From Klebsiella oxytoca NBRC 105695 (GTDB lineage Bacteria > Pseudomonadota > Gammaproteobacteria > Enterobacterales > Enterobacteriaceae): DNA of 64,000 nt. This document shows, piece after piece, positions 10,179 through 19,100 of this stretch; the stretch's first letter is position 1, and each line of letters starts with the position of its first letter. The stretch spans positions 434,001-498,000 of the forward strand of contig NZ_BCZK01000002.1 of assembly GCF_001598695.1 (NCBI RefSeq), read 5' to 3'. The notes below the pieces were generated by a model, which saw only the letters and a program-made list of their open reading frames with translations, was not told the origin of the DNA and did not search any database. A program made the translations under genes and the position numbers.

Positions 10179-10186
10179 CTGCGCAA

Positions 10187-10744
10187 TTAGAAGTAGCTCA
10201 GCGTATATTCGGCTACAGAGGTAATTTTACCCGGGGTAGCGCCTGTCGCTTTAACGACATAATAACGTGCACCGAACTCGTAGCTTGCTTCAGTTTTGGT
10301 TGCTTTCAGTACCAGTCCGTTAACAGCCGTTGGGCCAGAGAGCACTACCGGATTTGAACCATCGCTTGAAGCCGTTAACTGAATACCAAATCCGACGGCG
10401 GCATCGCTGGTTGCGCGGTTGCCCAGAACGCCGGAGCCGGTATCCACATCATAGCCAAGGAATTTCGTGGCAATGTTAATATCGGTCGCCGGCGCAGTAC
10501 AATCGCTGATGGAGACGGTGAATGGGGTCAGTCCAGCCGTTTGTCCATTGGCAAGGGTAGGGCCGAAGTCAGTTGTGGCTACGGTAGGCAGCATGACGAC
10601 AGAGCTGGTTTGCCCGTTAATGCTGACAGAACAGGTCTGGTCGGTGACTTCCCCTTGAAAGGTAACGGTTGGGGTAGCAAAAGCTGCACAAGGCAACATA
10701 CCGAAAGCAGCGATAATTGCTATCTTCTTGAACTGATTAGTCAT
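10187..10744 (-). CDS. Major fimbrial subunit (StbA-like)
   Basis: Pilin of the FimA/type 1 superfamily, 185 residues. It has a signal peptide (about 1-23, CAAFA), a mature N-terminus TPTVTFQGEVTDQTCSVSINGQ, the two conserved cysteines (TCSV and DCTAP) that form the pilin disulfide, and the C-terminal VAEYTLSYF typical of donor-strand pilins. It is the first gene of the operon, with an AAGGA ribosome binding site. A GCCTCG/CGAGGC stem-loop at 10775-10791 lies in its leader. Confidence 0.92.
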   Translation of the reverse strand: MTNQFKKIAIIAAFGMLPCAAFATPTVTFQGEVTDQTCSVSINGQTSSVVMLPTVATTDFGPTLANGQTAGLTPFTVSISDCTAPATDINIATKFLGYDVDTGSGVLGNRATSDAAVGFGIQLTASSDGSNPVVLSGPTAVNGLVLKATKTEASYEFGARYYVVKATGATPGKITSVAEYTLSYF

Positions 10745-12217
10745 TTGTATATCCTTATCTAATTTTCAAAACAGGCCTCGTGATACGAGGCGTTATTACA
10801 TCAACTGGCTATTCGCCTGGCTATGTAGGCCTTTCAACGCACTATTTAATAAGTTTCTTTATCTCTATATTGCGGTCTTTATCAGGAGCATTAACAGAAC
10901 GTGCGTCCATGTAATATTCACGCTTCCTGAAGTTACATATTTAGTTTTGGTGGTATTTTGTGAAAAGAAAAGCCGCCTCTTTTATAGGATGTTCTGTTGC
11001 GGTGATGATCTGTCAGTTTTTTCTTTTCGTTACCGATGCTGTTTGTCGGGCTCTTTGTGCTAACCGTATTGTCATATTTATCATTCCCACGGTTAGAGCT
11101 AACGTAATTCTTTAGTACGCCGCACGTCAGTGAATTTATATTTTCAATGTGAAAAGATTATAAAGATGGGAAACCTCCTGGTGCAAGTCAAAAAGGCCTG
11201 GGGCTCTTATCTATCCAAGAATATTCCTAAATAAATGTTTTTGCCAATGCGCAAACATTAGCGATGTTGTGGTATTAAACTCTAAGGTTGTGCATGTTCA
11301 TAGTTGAAAGCTCTGATTTTAGTATGTTTTAAATTGTCTTTAATTCAGGGTTTATATATCTATAAAATAAATGTTCAATTGTGCGGTTATACATTTCATC
11401 TATCAAAATCCTGGTCATTACCTCCTGATTGACTGTTTATATTAAATTTGATTTGTTGGGTGTTGTGATATTTTTTGTGTGAATGCTATTTATCTATGGC
11501 ATATTCGCTTGTCAATACGAGCCCTGGAGGAGGGTACGCCATAGGGAAATAACCCCGCGAAGCGGATTAAAGGCTGATATTGACTTAGTTAATCAAATAT
11601 AAGTCTTTTACGCTTGTCAGCCTGGCTTTCAAACGGAAGTATATGACTTTAATTATTTATAAAGCGGGATCTCGGCGCGGCTGATGTCTTAACGTCAATG
11701 GTTTAAAAAAACTTTGCTGAATGGAATACTGTGACGCTATTTCACATTATGCATGTACGGCATTTTTATGATGGTTTGTCAATTCAGCTCTTTATCTCAT
11801 GCAGAAAAATGAGCAACTCATCACTGTTTGAGGTTGAGATAGACGATTTTCGGTTACCGAAAACGGGATCGGCATATTCAGCCTCCTGGAGCGACCCGCG
11901 CGGCCTGGTTCCGTCTGACTGCTGGTGGGGTGGATGGAGTAAAATATTCTAGTTAAGCGGTTTGTCAGACGTTTCATGGCGAAATGTTGCTATTTTTATA
12001 GTCTGATCTCCTGACGTCGCTGTTAATTTTAGATTATTGAAAAAGAATAACTATATCTAAAGTTATGCCTTGAGCCAGTACCGTGAATTCACAAAATTCA
12101 TCATTATGAGTAAATAAGATGATGCCTCCTTCCTCTATCACAAATCCTACTTGCATTAAGCCTCTGACAAGTTAAGTTATTCAAACTGAATATCTCATTT
12201 TTTGCCCGGAGACCGGC
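10745..12217. other. Long AT-rich control region upstream of the stb-like operon
   Basis: About 1.47 kb with no convincing gene. It holds a leader stem-loop (10775-10791), a perfect TTGACA -35 on the minus strand at 11511-11516 with a poor -10, inverted repeats CTATGGC/GCCATAG (11494-11500, 11538-11544), nested inverted repeats at 11571-11623, a perfect TTTTCGG/CCGAAAA palindrome at 11847-11863, and TGAATT/AATTCA at 12084-12100. A 73-codon frame at 11731-11952 (+) has a GTG start and a weak ribosome site; it is not supported. The composition suggests a nucleoid-protein-silenced fimbrial promoter region (inference). Confidence 0.5.
11571..11623. repeat. Nested inverted repeats, possible structured RNA or operator
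   Basis: Outer arms AGGCTGA (11571-11577) and TCAGCCT (11617-11623) enclose inner arms GACTTA (11582-11587) and TAAGTC (11600-11605), both pairs perfect. The inner hairpin is followed by TTTTA on the plus strand, like a weak terminator. A small CCGC/GCGG hairpin lies just upstream. Confidence 0.45.
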
Positions 12218-13396
12218 ATGACCGACTGTGTAATTCCCGAAATTAAAGCCACTGAAGAAGAAATGATTGCGATCCGTCATTATTTACACGCCAATCCGGA
12301 ATTAAGTCTGGAAGAGTTTAATACCAGCGAGCTGGTGGCCGGAAAACTGACCGAGTGGGGCTATACGGTAACCCGCGGGCTGGCGAAAACCGGGGTGGTC
12401 GGAACCTTGAGCAAAGGCGATTCTCCGCGCACTATCGGCCTGCGCGCCGACATGGACGCGCTGCCGATTTTCGAAGCGACCGATCTCCCGTGGGCCAGCA
12501 CCGTTGCCGGGAAAATGCACGCCTGCGGCCATGACGGTCATACCACCATTCTGCTGGCGGCGGCGAAGTATATCGCCTCTCCGGCCTGTCAGTTCAACGG
12601 CACGGTTCACCTGATATTCCAGCCTGCCGAAGAAGCTATCGGCGGCGCGGATTTAATGATTAAAGACGGCCTGTTTGAGCGCTTTCCCTGCGAGCGCATC
12701 TTCGGCCTGCACAATATGCCGGGCCTGCCGGTGGGGAAAGTCGGCTTTTACGCCGGTAATTTTATGGCCTCGGCGGATACGGTAAAAATTACCATTACCG
12801 GTTACGGCGGCCACGGCGCGCACCCCGAGCGCACCGTCGATCCGATTGTCACCGGCGCGGCGCTGGTGATGAATCTGCAAAGCATCGTTGCGCGTAACGT
12901 ACCGCCGGGCGAAACCGCGGTAGTGAGCGTCGGCACTTTCCAGGCGGGCATTGCATCGAACGTCATTCCGGAGAACGTGGTGATGGAGCTGAGCGTGCGG
13001 GCGATGAAGCCGGAAATCCGCGACCTGCTGATTAAACGCATCAAGGAGCTTGCTGATTTTACCGCCAAAAGCTACGGCGCCAGCAGCGAGGTAGAGGTCT
13101 TTGACTCTTATCCGGTACTGACCAACAGCGTTGAAGAGACCGAATTCGCCAAAGCGCTGGCGCTGGAAGTCTTTGGCGAGGAGGGCGTGCTGGAATCCAT
13201 CTCGCCGATGAACGCCAGCGAAGATTTTGCCTTTATGCTCCAGCAGCGCCCCGGTTGCTACTTCCTGCTGGGCAATGGCGAGAAAGGCGGGAAGGGCAGC
13301 TGTATGGTGCATAACCCTGGCTATGACTTTAATGACGATATTATTTCCACCGGCGCGACGCTGTTTGCCCGGTTAGTTGAAACACACTGCCGTTGA
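12218..13396 (+). CDS. M20-family amidohydrolase (hippurate/amino-acid amide hydrolase type)
   Basis: A 392-residue zinc-dependent amidohydrolase of the HipO/AbgB/IAA-amino-acid hydrolase group, which split N-acyl amino acids. It shows the metal-site motifs HACGHDGHTT (about residues 107-116) and QPAEEAIGGA with the catalytic glutamates, GLHNMPGLPVG, and MNASEDFAFM with a C-terminal metal ligand. There is no signal peptide, so it is cytoplasmic. It is followed 19 bp later by a periplasmic binding protein, so the two are probably co-transcribed for uptake and hydrolysis of an acylated amino acid; the substrate is not deducible. Confidence 0.9.
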   Translation: MTDCVIPEIKATEEEMIAIRHYLHANPELSLEEFNTSELVAGKLTEWGYTVTRGLAKTGVVGTLSKGDSPRTIGLRADMDALPIFEATDLPWASTVAGKMHACGHDGHTTILLAAAKYIASPACQFNGTVHLIFQPAEEAIGGADLMIKDGLFERFPCERIFGLHNMPGLPVGKVGFYAGNFMASADTVKITITGYGGHGAHPERTVDPIVTGAALVMNLQSIVARNVPPGETAVVSVGTFQAGIASNVIPENVVMELSVRAMKPEIRDLLIKRIKELADFTAKSYGASSEVEVFDSYPVLTNSVEETEFAKALALEVFGEEGVLESISPMNASEDFAFMLQQRPGCYFLLGNGEKGGKGSCMVHNPGYDFNDDIISTGATLFARLVETHCR

Positions 13397-13415
13397 TCTC
13401 TGGAGTCCATAAATA

Positions 13416-14192
13416 ATGAAAAAATCTCTTCTGCTGTGGGTCGCGCTGATGGCCTCAACCTCAGCCCTGGCCGCAGAAAATAAGGAAATTCGCTTTGGCG
13501 TCGACCCGACCTTCGCGCCGTTTGAATGGAAAGATCCGCAGGGTAAGCTGCAGGGTTTTGATATTGACCTCGGCAACGCGATTTGCGCACAGCTGCAGGC
13601 GAAGTGCGTGTGGGTGGAAAGCAATTTCGACGGTATTATCCCGGCGCTGAAGGCGCGTAAGTTCGATGCGATCCTCTCCGGCATGTATATGACCGAGAAA
13701 CGCAAAGAGCAGATTGGCTTTAGCGACAAGCTGTACAACGGCCCGGTATTCCTTGTCGCGCGTAAAAACAGCCTGGCCGGAAACACCGTCGAGCAGTTGA
13801 AAGGCAAAACCATCGGCGTCGAGCAGGGATCGGCGCAGGAGACTTACGTTAATCAGCACTGGCGTCCGGCAGGAATCAATATCGTCGCCTATCAGGGGGC
13901 GGATCGCGTGGTTCAGGATCTGGAGTCCGGGCGTATTGACGGCGCGGTGCTTTCCGGCATGATGGCCGACTACAGCTTCCTGCAGCAGCCGCAGGGGAAA
14001 GATTTTGCCTTCGTTGGCGGACACCTGAAGGACGACAAGCTGTTCGGCGCCGGCGCGGCGATTGGCCTGCGCAAAGAGGACGATGCTCTGCGCCAGGAGA
14101 TTAACGGCGCGATTGCCACTATTCTTGCCGACGGCACTTATAAAAAGCTCGCCGGGAAATATTTTAGCTTTGACGTCTATTCCGGGACATAA
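13416..14192 (+). CDS. Polar amino-acid ABC transporter substrate-binding protein
   Basis: Periplasmic solute-binding protein of the HisJ/ArgT/GlnH family, 258 residues, with signal peptide (about 1-20, STSALAAE). It shows the family segments IRFGVDPTFAPFEWKDPQGKLQGFDIDLGNAICAQL, DGIIPALKARKFDAILSGMYMTEKRKEQIGFSDKLY and GKTIGVEQGSAQETYV. No permease or ATPase gene adjoins it, so it must use a transporter encoded elsewhere. It probably forms an operon with the M20 hydrolase upstream and is followed by a hairpin. Confidence 0.9.
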   Translation: MKKSLLLWVALMASTSALAAENKEIRFGVDPTFAPFEWKDPQGKLQGFDIDLGNAICAQLQAKCVWVESNFDGIIPALKARKFDAILSGMYMTEKRKEQIGFSDKLYNGPVFLVARKNSLAGNTVEQLKGKTIGVEQGSAQETYVNQHWRPAGINIVAYQGADRVVQDLESGRIDGAVLSGMMADYSFLQQPQGKDFAFVGGHLKDDKLFGAGAAIGLRKEDDALRQEINGAIATILADGTYKKLAGKYFSFDVYSGT

Positions 14193-14207
14193 TGTTGTTA
14201 TGCATTC

Positions 14208-14228
14208 AGCGGGCGCGGAAAGCCCGCT
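14208..14228 (+). terminator. Hairpin after the binding-protein gene
   Basis: AGCGGGC/GCCCGCT stem, 16 bp after the stop codon, followed after a few bases by the T-rich CTTCCTTTTCTT. A plausible rho-independent terminator for the hydrolase/binding-protein operon. Confidence 0.6.
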
Positions 14229-14323
14229 TCAAGCTTCCTTTTCTTACTATCCCGTAATTGTCCTTTTCTGGCCCTCACGGCGTTCCGAAGGATACTGAAT
14301 ATAAGCGATAAGGAGTGAACGGC

Positions 14324-15277
14324 ATGATCACACGTCCCCTGGGCAAAACCGGATTTTCCATCGCCCCGCTGGTGTTTGGCGGTAACGTTTTTGGCTGGAC
14401 CACCGATGAAAAAACCAGTTTTGCCATTCTTGATGCGTTTATAGACCACGGCTTCGATGCTATCGACACGGCGGATGTCTACTCCCGCTGGGCGGATGGC
14501 AACCGGGGCGGCGAGTCTGAAACCATTATCGGCCGCTGGCTACAGGCGCGGCCAGGCATGCGCGAGAAGGTGAAGATCTTCACCAAAGTGGGTTCCGATT
14601 TAGGCCTTCCTGGCCATAAAGGGTTGAAAAAAGCCTGGATCCAGCAGGCGGTAGACGATTCGCTCCGTCGCCTGAACACTGATTATATTGACCTCTATTT
14701 TGCCCACTGGCCGGACCCGGAAACGCCGGTTGCCGAAACGCTCGAAGCCTTCCACGCCCTGCAGCAGGCGGGTAAAATCCGCGCGATGGGCGCCTCAAAC
14801 CTTGACGCGCAGCAGCTGTCGAGCGCGCTGGAGGTGTCGCGTAAAAGCGGCCTGCCGTCCTGGCAGGTACTGCAGCCGGAATATAATCTTTATCATCGCT
14901 CGGCTTTTGAAGGCGCGCTCTGCGACTTGTGCGTCAGCCGCGAGATCGGCGTGGTGACCTACTACAGCCTGGCGTCCGGCTTCCTGACCGGTAAATACCG
15001 CCAGCAGTCCGATCTGGCGCAAAGCCAGCGCGGCAGCCGCATCGGTAAATACCTTAATCCTCGCGGGCTGCGTATTATTGATACCCTGGATGAGGTCGCG
15101 GAGCAAAATGGCGCTAAACCTGCCGAAGTCGCTCTGGCCTGGCTGATGACCCGCGAAGGCGTGACGGCGCCTATCGCCAGCGCCACCAGCATTGCACAAG
15201 TAGAGAGCTTTGCCCGCGCCGCCGCGCTGAGCCTGAGTGCGGAACAGCTGGCGCGCCTGGACACCGCCAGCGCGTAG
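14324..15277 (+). CDS. Aldo/keto reductase
   Basis: NADPH-dependent oxidoreductase of the aldo/keto reductase superfamily, 317 residues, a cytoplasmic TIM barrel. Visible are the N-terminal RPLGKTGFSIAPLVFGGNVFG, the catalytic Asp and Tyr in AIDTADVYSRWADG, the catalytic Lys in IFTKVG, and the catalytic His region in DLYFAHWPDPETP. The ATG at 14324 is preferred over a GTG at 14315 because AAGGAG sits nine bases before it. It appears monocistronic, with a GGCCGGA/TCCGGCC hairpin after the stop. The substrate is unknown. Confidence 0.88.
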   Translation: MITRPLGKTGFSIAPLVFGGNVFGWTTDEKTSFAILDAFIDHGFDAIDTADVYSRWADGNRGGESETIIGRWLQARPGMREKVKIFTKVGSDLGLPGHKGLKKAWIQQAVDDSLRRLNTDYIDLYFAHWPDPETPVAETLEAFHALQQAGKIRAMGASNLDAQQLSSALEVSRKSGLPSWQVLQPEYNLYHRSAFEGALCDLCVSREIGVVTYYSLASGFLTGKYRQQSDLAQSQRGSRIGKYLNPRGLRIIDTLDEVAEQNGAKPAEVALAWLMTREGVTAPIASATSIAQVESFARAAALSLSAEQLARLDTASA

Positions 15278-15284
15278 TCATTGA

Positions 15285-15308
15285 GGCCGGATCCTGTCGG
15301 GTCCGGCC
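15285..15308 (+). terminator. Hairpin after the aldo/keto reductase gene
   Basis: GGCCGGA/TCCGGCC stem with a ten-base loop eight bases after the stop. It lacks a clear U-tract, so termination efficiency is uncertain. Confidence 0.45.
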
Positions 15309-15433
15309 CTCTGCCTCTCAGCGTTTTGTCGCGCATTGTTCCTCACCTTCAGCTCATCCCTCTGCGGCGAATCCCTTTCACCGAAAAATGAAACGTTTTT
15401 CCATTCGCCAAAAGCCAGGCTTGATTACGATAA

Positions 15434-15452
15434 GATAATGCGTATAGTTCTC
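15434..15452. promoter_or_regulatory. Probable Fur box before the YncE-like/TonB receptor pair
   Basis: GATAATGCGTATAGTTCTC matches 13 of 19 positions of the Fur consensus, including the whole first GATAATG hexamer plus one. It lies about 165 bp before the lipoprotein start in a 341-bp gap that otherwise shows no gene. Together with a siderophore receptor downstream it suggests iron repression. Confidence 0.6.
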
Positions 15453-15618
15453 ATTCTTCTTCTTGTTTGCGGTTTTGTCAGGAGATAACCTGCGTTCGTC
15501 GCGGGCTCACAGGGAAACGGCGAAGGCACAGGATGGGGCTCACAGGCGCAAGACCGGAAACGTTAATTTCGGCGGCGGAGTCACTATCGGATCGTTGATT
15601 TTGTTCAGGATTGATCTT

Positions 15619-16701
15619 ATGAAATGCACTCTCCCGGCGCTGGCGCTGGCTATTTCTGCTGTCTTAAGCGGCTGCGCCGCCACCTATACCGTTCCGGCTT
15701 CTCAACACGTGGCTGGAAAAAGCGCGGTTACCCCCGCACAGCCGCTGAAGCGCGAGCTGGCGGAGGGGCTGTATGAAATGGCGCTCAGCCCGAAAGGCGA
15801 TGCGCTATACGTGGCCAGCGCTGAAGGCTTTAAAGATGTGCAGGGCGGGGCGGTCTATAAGCTGGACCCGACGACCCTGAAAACCCTCGGTATGACCCAC
15901 ACAGACCTGAAAAACTTTGCCGTACAGCTTAGTCCGGATGGCAGTACGCTGTACGTGACCAACTCGCTGGACGGCGGCATTAGCGCCATTGATACCGCCA
16001 GCGGCAAAGTCAAAAAACGCCTGCTGTTCAGCGAGCGTAACAAAGAGGGATTCCCGTACGGCGCGCGGCAGATCCTGTTGCTCAATAACACGCTCTACGT
16101 GGGCGCGGTGGCCGATCCGGCACAAATCTGGGTCGTCGATGCCGACACGCTGAAGCTGAAAACGCGGATTAAAAATACCGGCAAATGGATGACCGGCCTG
16201 CACTATTCTGCGCAAACCGGACGTCTCTATGCGGCAAACGGCAGCGGCGAGGTGTTGGTGATTAACCCACGCAACAACCGTATCGAGCAGCGCTGGGAGC
16301 CGCTGGGCGCTAAGCCAGCCCTGCTGCTGAATATGGCCGAAGATAGCGCCACCGGCCGCCTGTTCGTCACCGACAACTCGCAAGCGAAAACCACGCTGGT
16401 GCTTGATATCCATACCGGTAAGCTGATTAAGCAGCTGGAAGTGGGCGATTCGCTGGCGGTGCAGTTCAATCCAAAGCGCAACGAGATTTATATTTCCCAG
16501 CGTGAATCCGGCAAAGTAATCAGCCTGGATGGCAGCAGCTACGCGTTAAAAAAATCATGGGATATTCCGGCTAACCCCAACAGCCTGCTGATCTCCGCCG
16601 ACGGGCAAACATTGTTTGTCACCGTCAAACAGCCGTTCAATAAAGATCATTCGACGAAAGGGCCGGACAGCGTTGTCCGCATTGACCTGACCGCAAAATA
16701 A
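15619..16701 (+). CDS. YncE-like beta-propeller lipoprotein
   Basis: A 360-residue protein with a lipoprotein signal peptide: lipobox LSGC with the acylated cysteine at residue 19. The rest is a seven-bladed YVTN/YncE-type beta-propeller with repeated units such as LSPDGSTLYVTNSLDGGISAIDTASGKV, AQTGRLYAANGSGEVLVINPRN and ISADGQTLFVTV. The frame extends upstream to 15463, but the ATG at 15619 has an AGGA site and directly precedes the signal peptide. In E. coli yncE neighbours the TonB receptor gene yncD and is Fur-regulated; here the gene precedes a TonB receptor, with only a hairpin between. The exact role is unknown. Confidence 0.85.
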   Translation: MKCTLPALALAISAVLSGCAATYTVPASQHVAGKSAVTPAQPLKRELAEGLYEMALSPKGDALYVASAEGFKDVQGGAVYKLDPTTLKTLGMTHTDLKNFAVQLSPDGSTLYVTNSLDGGISAIDTASGKVKKRLLFSERNKEGFPYGARQILLLNNTLYVGAVADPAQIWVVDADTLKLKTRIKNTGKWMTGLHYSAQTGRLYAANGSGEVLVINPRNNRIEQRWEPLGAKPALLLNMAEDSATGRLFVTDNSQAKTTLVLDIHTGKLIKQLEVGDSLAVQFNPKRNEIYISQRESGKVISLDGSSYALKKSWDIPANPNSLLISADGQTLFVTVKQPFNKDHSTKGPDSVVRIDLTAK

Positions 16702-16708
16702 AAAATCT

Positions 16709-16724
16709 GGCCCGGCAACGGGCC
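16709..16724 (+). other. Intercistronic hairpin between lipoprotein and TonB receptor
   Basis: Perfect GGCCCG-GCAA-CGGGCC stem with tetraloop, seven bases after the lipoprotein stop and followed by the T-rich CTTTATTTTCC. It could be a partial terminator or an mRNA-processing element within the two-gene unit. Confidence 0.65.
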
Positions 16725-16758
16725 CCTGGCTTTATTTTCCTATCTATGGGACCAAATT

Positions 16759-18960
16759 ATGCGTAGCTCCTGCTCTCCGGCCTTCCCACTGCGAAAAACG
16801 CTGCTGGCGTTAACCGTTGGCGCGATCACCCATTCAGCCGCTGCGGTAGAAAACGACGCCGGCGAACGTCAGAAAAACGAAGAAACCATGGTCGTTCAGG
16901 CGACGCCCGACAGCCGCTTTAGAGCCGGCGGCGACCTGGTGGTGCCCGCCTATCTCGACGGCCAGGTCGCCAACGGCGGCCTCCTCGGAATGCTCGGCGA
17001 ACAAAACGCGATGGACGTTCCGTTCAGCATTATCGGCTATACCTCGAAGCTGATTCAGGATCAGCAGGCGAAAACCATCACCGACGTAGTGAGTAACGAT
17101 GCCGGGGTTCAGCCGGTGCAGGGCTACGGTAACTACGCTGAGACCTACCGCATTCGCGGCCTTAAATTTGACGGCGACGATATGACCCTGAGCGGGCTGG
17201 CGGGCGTGGTGCCGCGTCAGGTAGTGGATACCGCCATGCTTGAGCGGGTGGAAATTTTTAAAGGCGCCAACGCCCTGCTGAACGGCGCAGCCAGTTCCGG
17301 CGTCGGCGGCATGATCAACCTTGAACCCAAGCGCGCGGAAGATATCCCGACCGCTCGCGTGGGCGTGGACTATACCTCAGATTCTCAGGTCGGCGGCTCG
17401 CTGGATTTGGGTCGCCGCTTTGGCGATGATAACCAGTTCGGCGCGCGGGTGAACCTGGTGCACCGCGAAGGCGAGACGGCGGTGGAGAGTGATAAACGCA
17501 GAACCACGCTGGCTTCTATTGGTCTCGATTATCGCGGCGAACGCATGCGCAGCTCGTTTGACTTTGGCTATCAGAAAAAAACCTTCCACGGCGGCCCGAT
17601 GGGGATCAACATTTCGGGCGTCGATTTTATTCCGCGCCTGCCGGATAACACCCACAACTACACGCAAAAATGGGCTTACAGCGATATCGAAAATGAGTTT
17701 GGTATGCTGAGGATGGAATACGACATTGTCGATAAATGGACCGCCTATGCCTCTTTAGGCGCGCAGCACGCCCATGAAATCGGCTTATATAGCGCGTCGA
17801 AGCTCATCGACCGGGCGGGCAACGCCACGGCGGGGCGCCTGGATACCAACCGCTATATTGATACCGCCAGCGGTATGGCCGGGGTACGCGGCGAGTTCGC
17901 CACCGGTTTTGTATCGCACAAAGTCAACGTCGGCTATTCGGCGAAAACCCAAAACGATAAAACCGCATGGCGGATGTCGAAGGCGGCGGATAACCCGCTG
18001 GTGAATATCTACGATACTCAGCAGGTTGCGCCTCCAGCGAACGCTTCCTTCGGCGGCGATTATTACGATCCGCTGACCAGCGGCCGTACCCGTTCCCAGG
18101 GCTGGCTGCTGAGCGACACCCTCGGCGTGCTGGATGATACGCTACTGTTCACCGCTGGTGCGCGTCATCAAAAAGTGGTGGTGCGCAACTACGATAAAAC
18201 CACCGGCCTGCAAAGCGATGCGTATGACGACAGCCGCTGGATGCCAACCTATGGAGTGGTCTACAAGCCGTGGCAGGTTATCTCTCTATACGCCAACCAT
18301 ACCGAAGCCCTGCAGCCGGGCAGCAACGCGCCGAACTCCGCCGCTAACTATGGGGAAAGCGTCGGAATTATTCACTCCAAACAGAACGAAGTCGGGATGA
18401 AGGCGGATTTTGGCCGCATTGGCGGCTCGCTGGCGCTGTTTGAAATTAAAATGCCGTCGGCATTCCTCGATAGCCAGAAACGCTATGGCCTTAACGGCGA
18501 GCAGCGTAATCGCGGCGTGGAATTTAACGTTTTCGGCGAACCGCTGTACGGTCTGCGCCTTAACGCCAGCGCGACCTGGCTGAAAGCCGAACTGTCGAAA
18601 ACCAAGGATGGTATCAACGACGGTAAAACAGCGATCGGCGTACCGGGGTTCTACGCGGTGCTTGGGGCAGAGTATGACATCAAGCCCATCGACGGCCTGA
18701 CCGCCACCGCGCGCCTCAACCATTCCGGTTCGCAGTATGCCGATCAGGCGAACAGCAAGAAGATTGATAGCTTCACGACCCTGGATCTCGGCGTGCGCTA
18801 TCGCCTGGCGCTTAACCAGAACCAGAACCAGATGACGGTGCGTGCGGGGGTGGATAACGTGACGGATGAGAACTACTGGTCCGGCGCGGATGACAGCGGA
18901 ACCTATCTGTTCCGTGGCGAACCACGGACGTTCAAGGTTTCGGTCGGCTACGAGTTCTAA
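16759..18960 (+). CDS. TonB-dependent siderophore receptor (ferrichrome/FcuA type)
   Basis: Outer-membrane ferric-siderophore receptor, 733 residues. It has a signal peptide (about 1-32), a TonB box around EETMVVQA, a plug domain (NAMDVPFSIIGYTSKLIQDQQAKTITDVVSNDAGVQ... RIRGL... VERVEIFKGANALL), then a 22-strand-type barrel ending in FKVSVGYEF with a terminal phenylalanine. The LGEQNAMDVPFS plug signature is that of hydroxamate (ferrichrome-like) receptors of the FcuA group; the ligand is inferred only. It follows the Fur-box-preceded YncE-like gene by 57 bp and ends in a strong hairpin. Confidence 0.9.
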   Translation: MRSSCSPAFPLRKTLLALTVGAITHSAAAVENDAGERQKNEETMVVQATPDSRFRAGGDLVVPAYLDGQVANGGLLGMLGEQNAMDVPFSIIGYTSKLIQDQQAKTITDVVSNDAGVQPVQGYGNYAETYRIRGLKFDGDDMTLSGLAGVVPRQVVDTAMLERVEIFKGANALLNGAASSGVGGMINLEPKRAEDIPTARVGVDYTSDSQVGGSLDLGRRFGDDNQFGARVNLVHREGETAVESDKRRTTLASIGLDYRGERMRSSFDFGYQKKTFHGGPMGINISGVDFIPRLPDNTHNYTQKWAYSDIENEFGMLRMEYDIVDKWTAYASLGAQHAHEIGLYSASKLIDRAGNATAGRLDTNRYIDTASGMAGVRGEFATGFVSHKVNVGYSAKTQNDKTAWRMSKAADNPLVNIYDTQQVAPPANASFGGDYYDPLTSGRTRSQGWLLSDTLGVLDDTLLFTAGARHQKVVVRNYDKTTGLQSDAYDDSRWMPTYGVVYKPWQVISLYANHTEALQPGSNAPNSAANYGESVGIIHSKQNEVGMKADFGRIGGSLALFEIKMPSAFLDSQKRYGLNGEQRNRGVEFNVFGEPLYGLRLNASATWLKAELSKTKDGINDGKTAIGVPGFYAVLGAEYDIKPIDGLTATARLNHSGSQYADQANSKKIDSFTTLDLGVRYRLALNQNQNQMTVRAGVDNVTDENYWSGADDSGTYLFRGEPRTFKVSVGYEF

Positions 18961-18970
18961 GCAAAACGCT

Positions 18971-18994
18971 GGGGCGGGCAGGGCTGCTCGCCCC
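18971..18994 (+). terminator. Terminator after the siderophore receptor
   Basis: GGGGCG/CGCCCC outer stem with a GCAG/CTGC inner stem, ten bases after the stop codon. There is only a short T-tract. Confidence 0.65.
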
Positions 18995-19100
18995 TTGTGA
19001 TAAATCAATGAACGTATGAAGCCAGGGCATCTGCGGCTTGAAGTATGACGGGGATAAGTGTTACAAGGTGCCCCTTCATATAAACACACAGGGGATCGAC

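Noticed and set aside
11728-11746. CRP-like TGTGA...TCACA upstream of the 73-codon frame
   Set aside because: The spacer is seven bases, not six, so it does not fit the CRP consensus.
11731-11952. 73-codon frame in the long intergenic region
   Set aside because: GTG start, weak ribosome site and no recognisable protein family; it may be chance. Ribosome profiling would decide.
10745-12217. Invertible fim-type promoter switch
   Set aside because: I looked for long matching inverted repeats around a promoter and a nearby FimB/FimE-type recombinase. The repeats seen are 6-7 bp only and no recombinase gene is in the window.
19038-19100. Longer N-terminus for pheP from 19038
   Set aside because: The extra 21 residues (MKYDGDKCYK...) have no counterpart in E. 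coli PheP, whereas the GTG at 19101 reproduces its 458-residue length and has a ribosome binding site.
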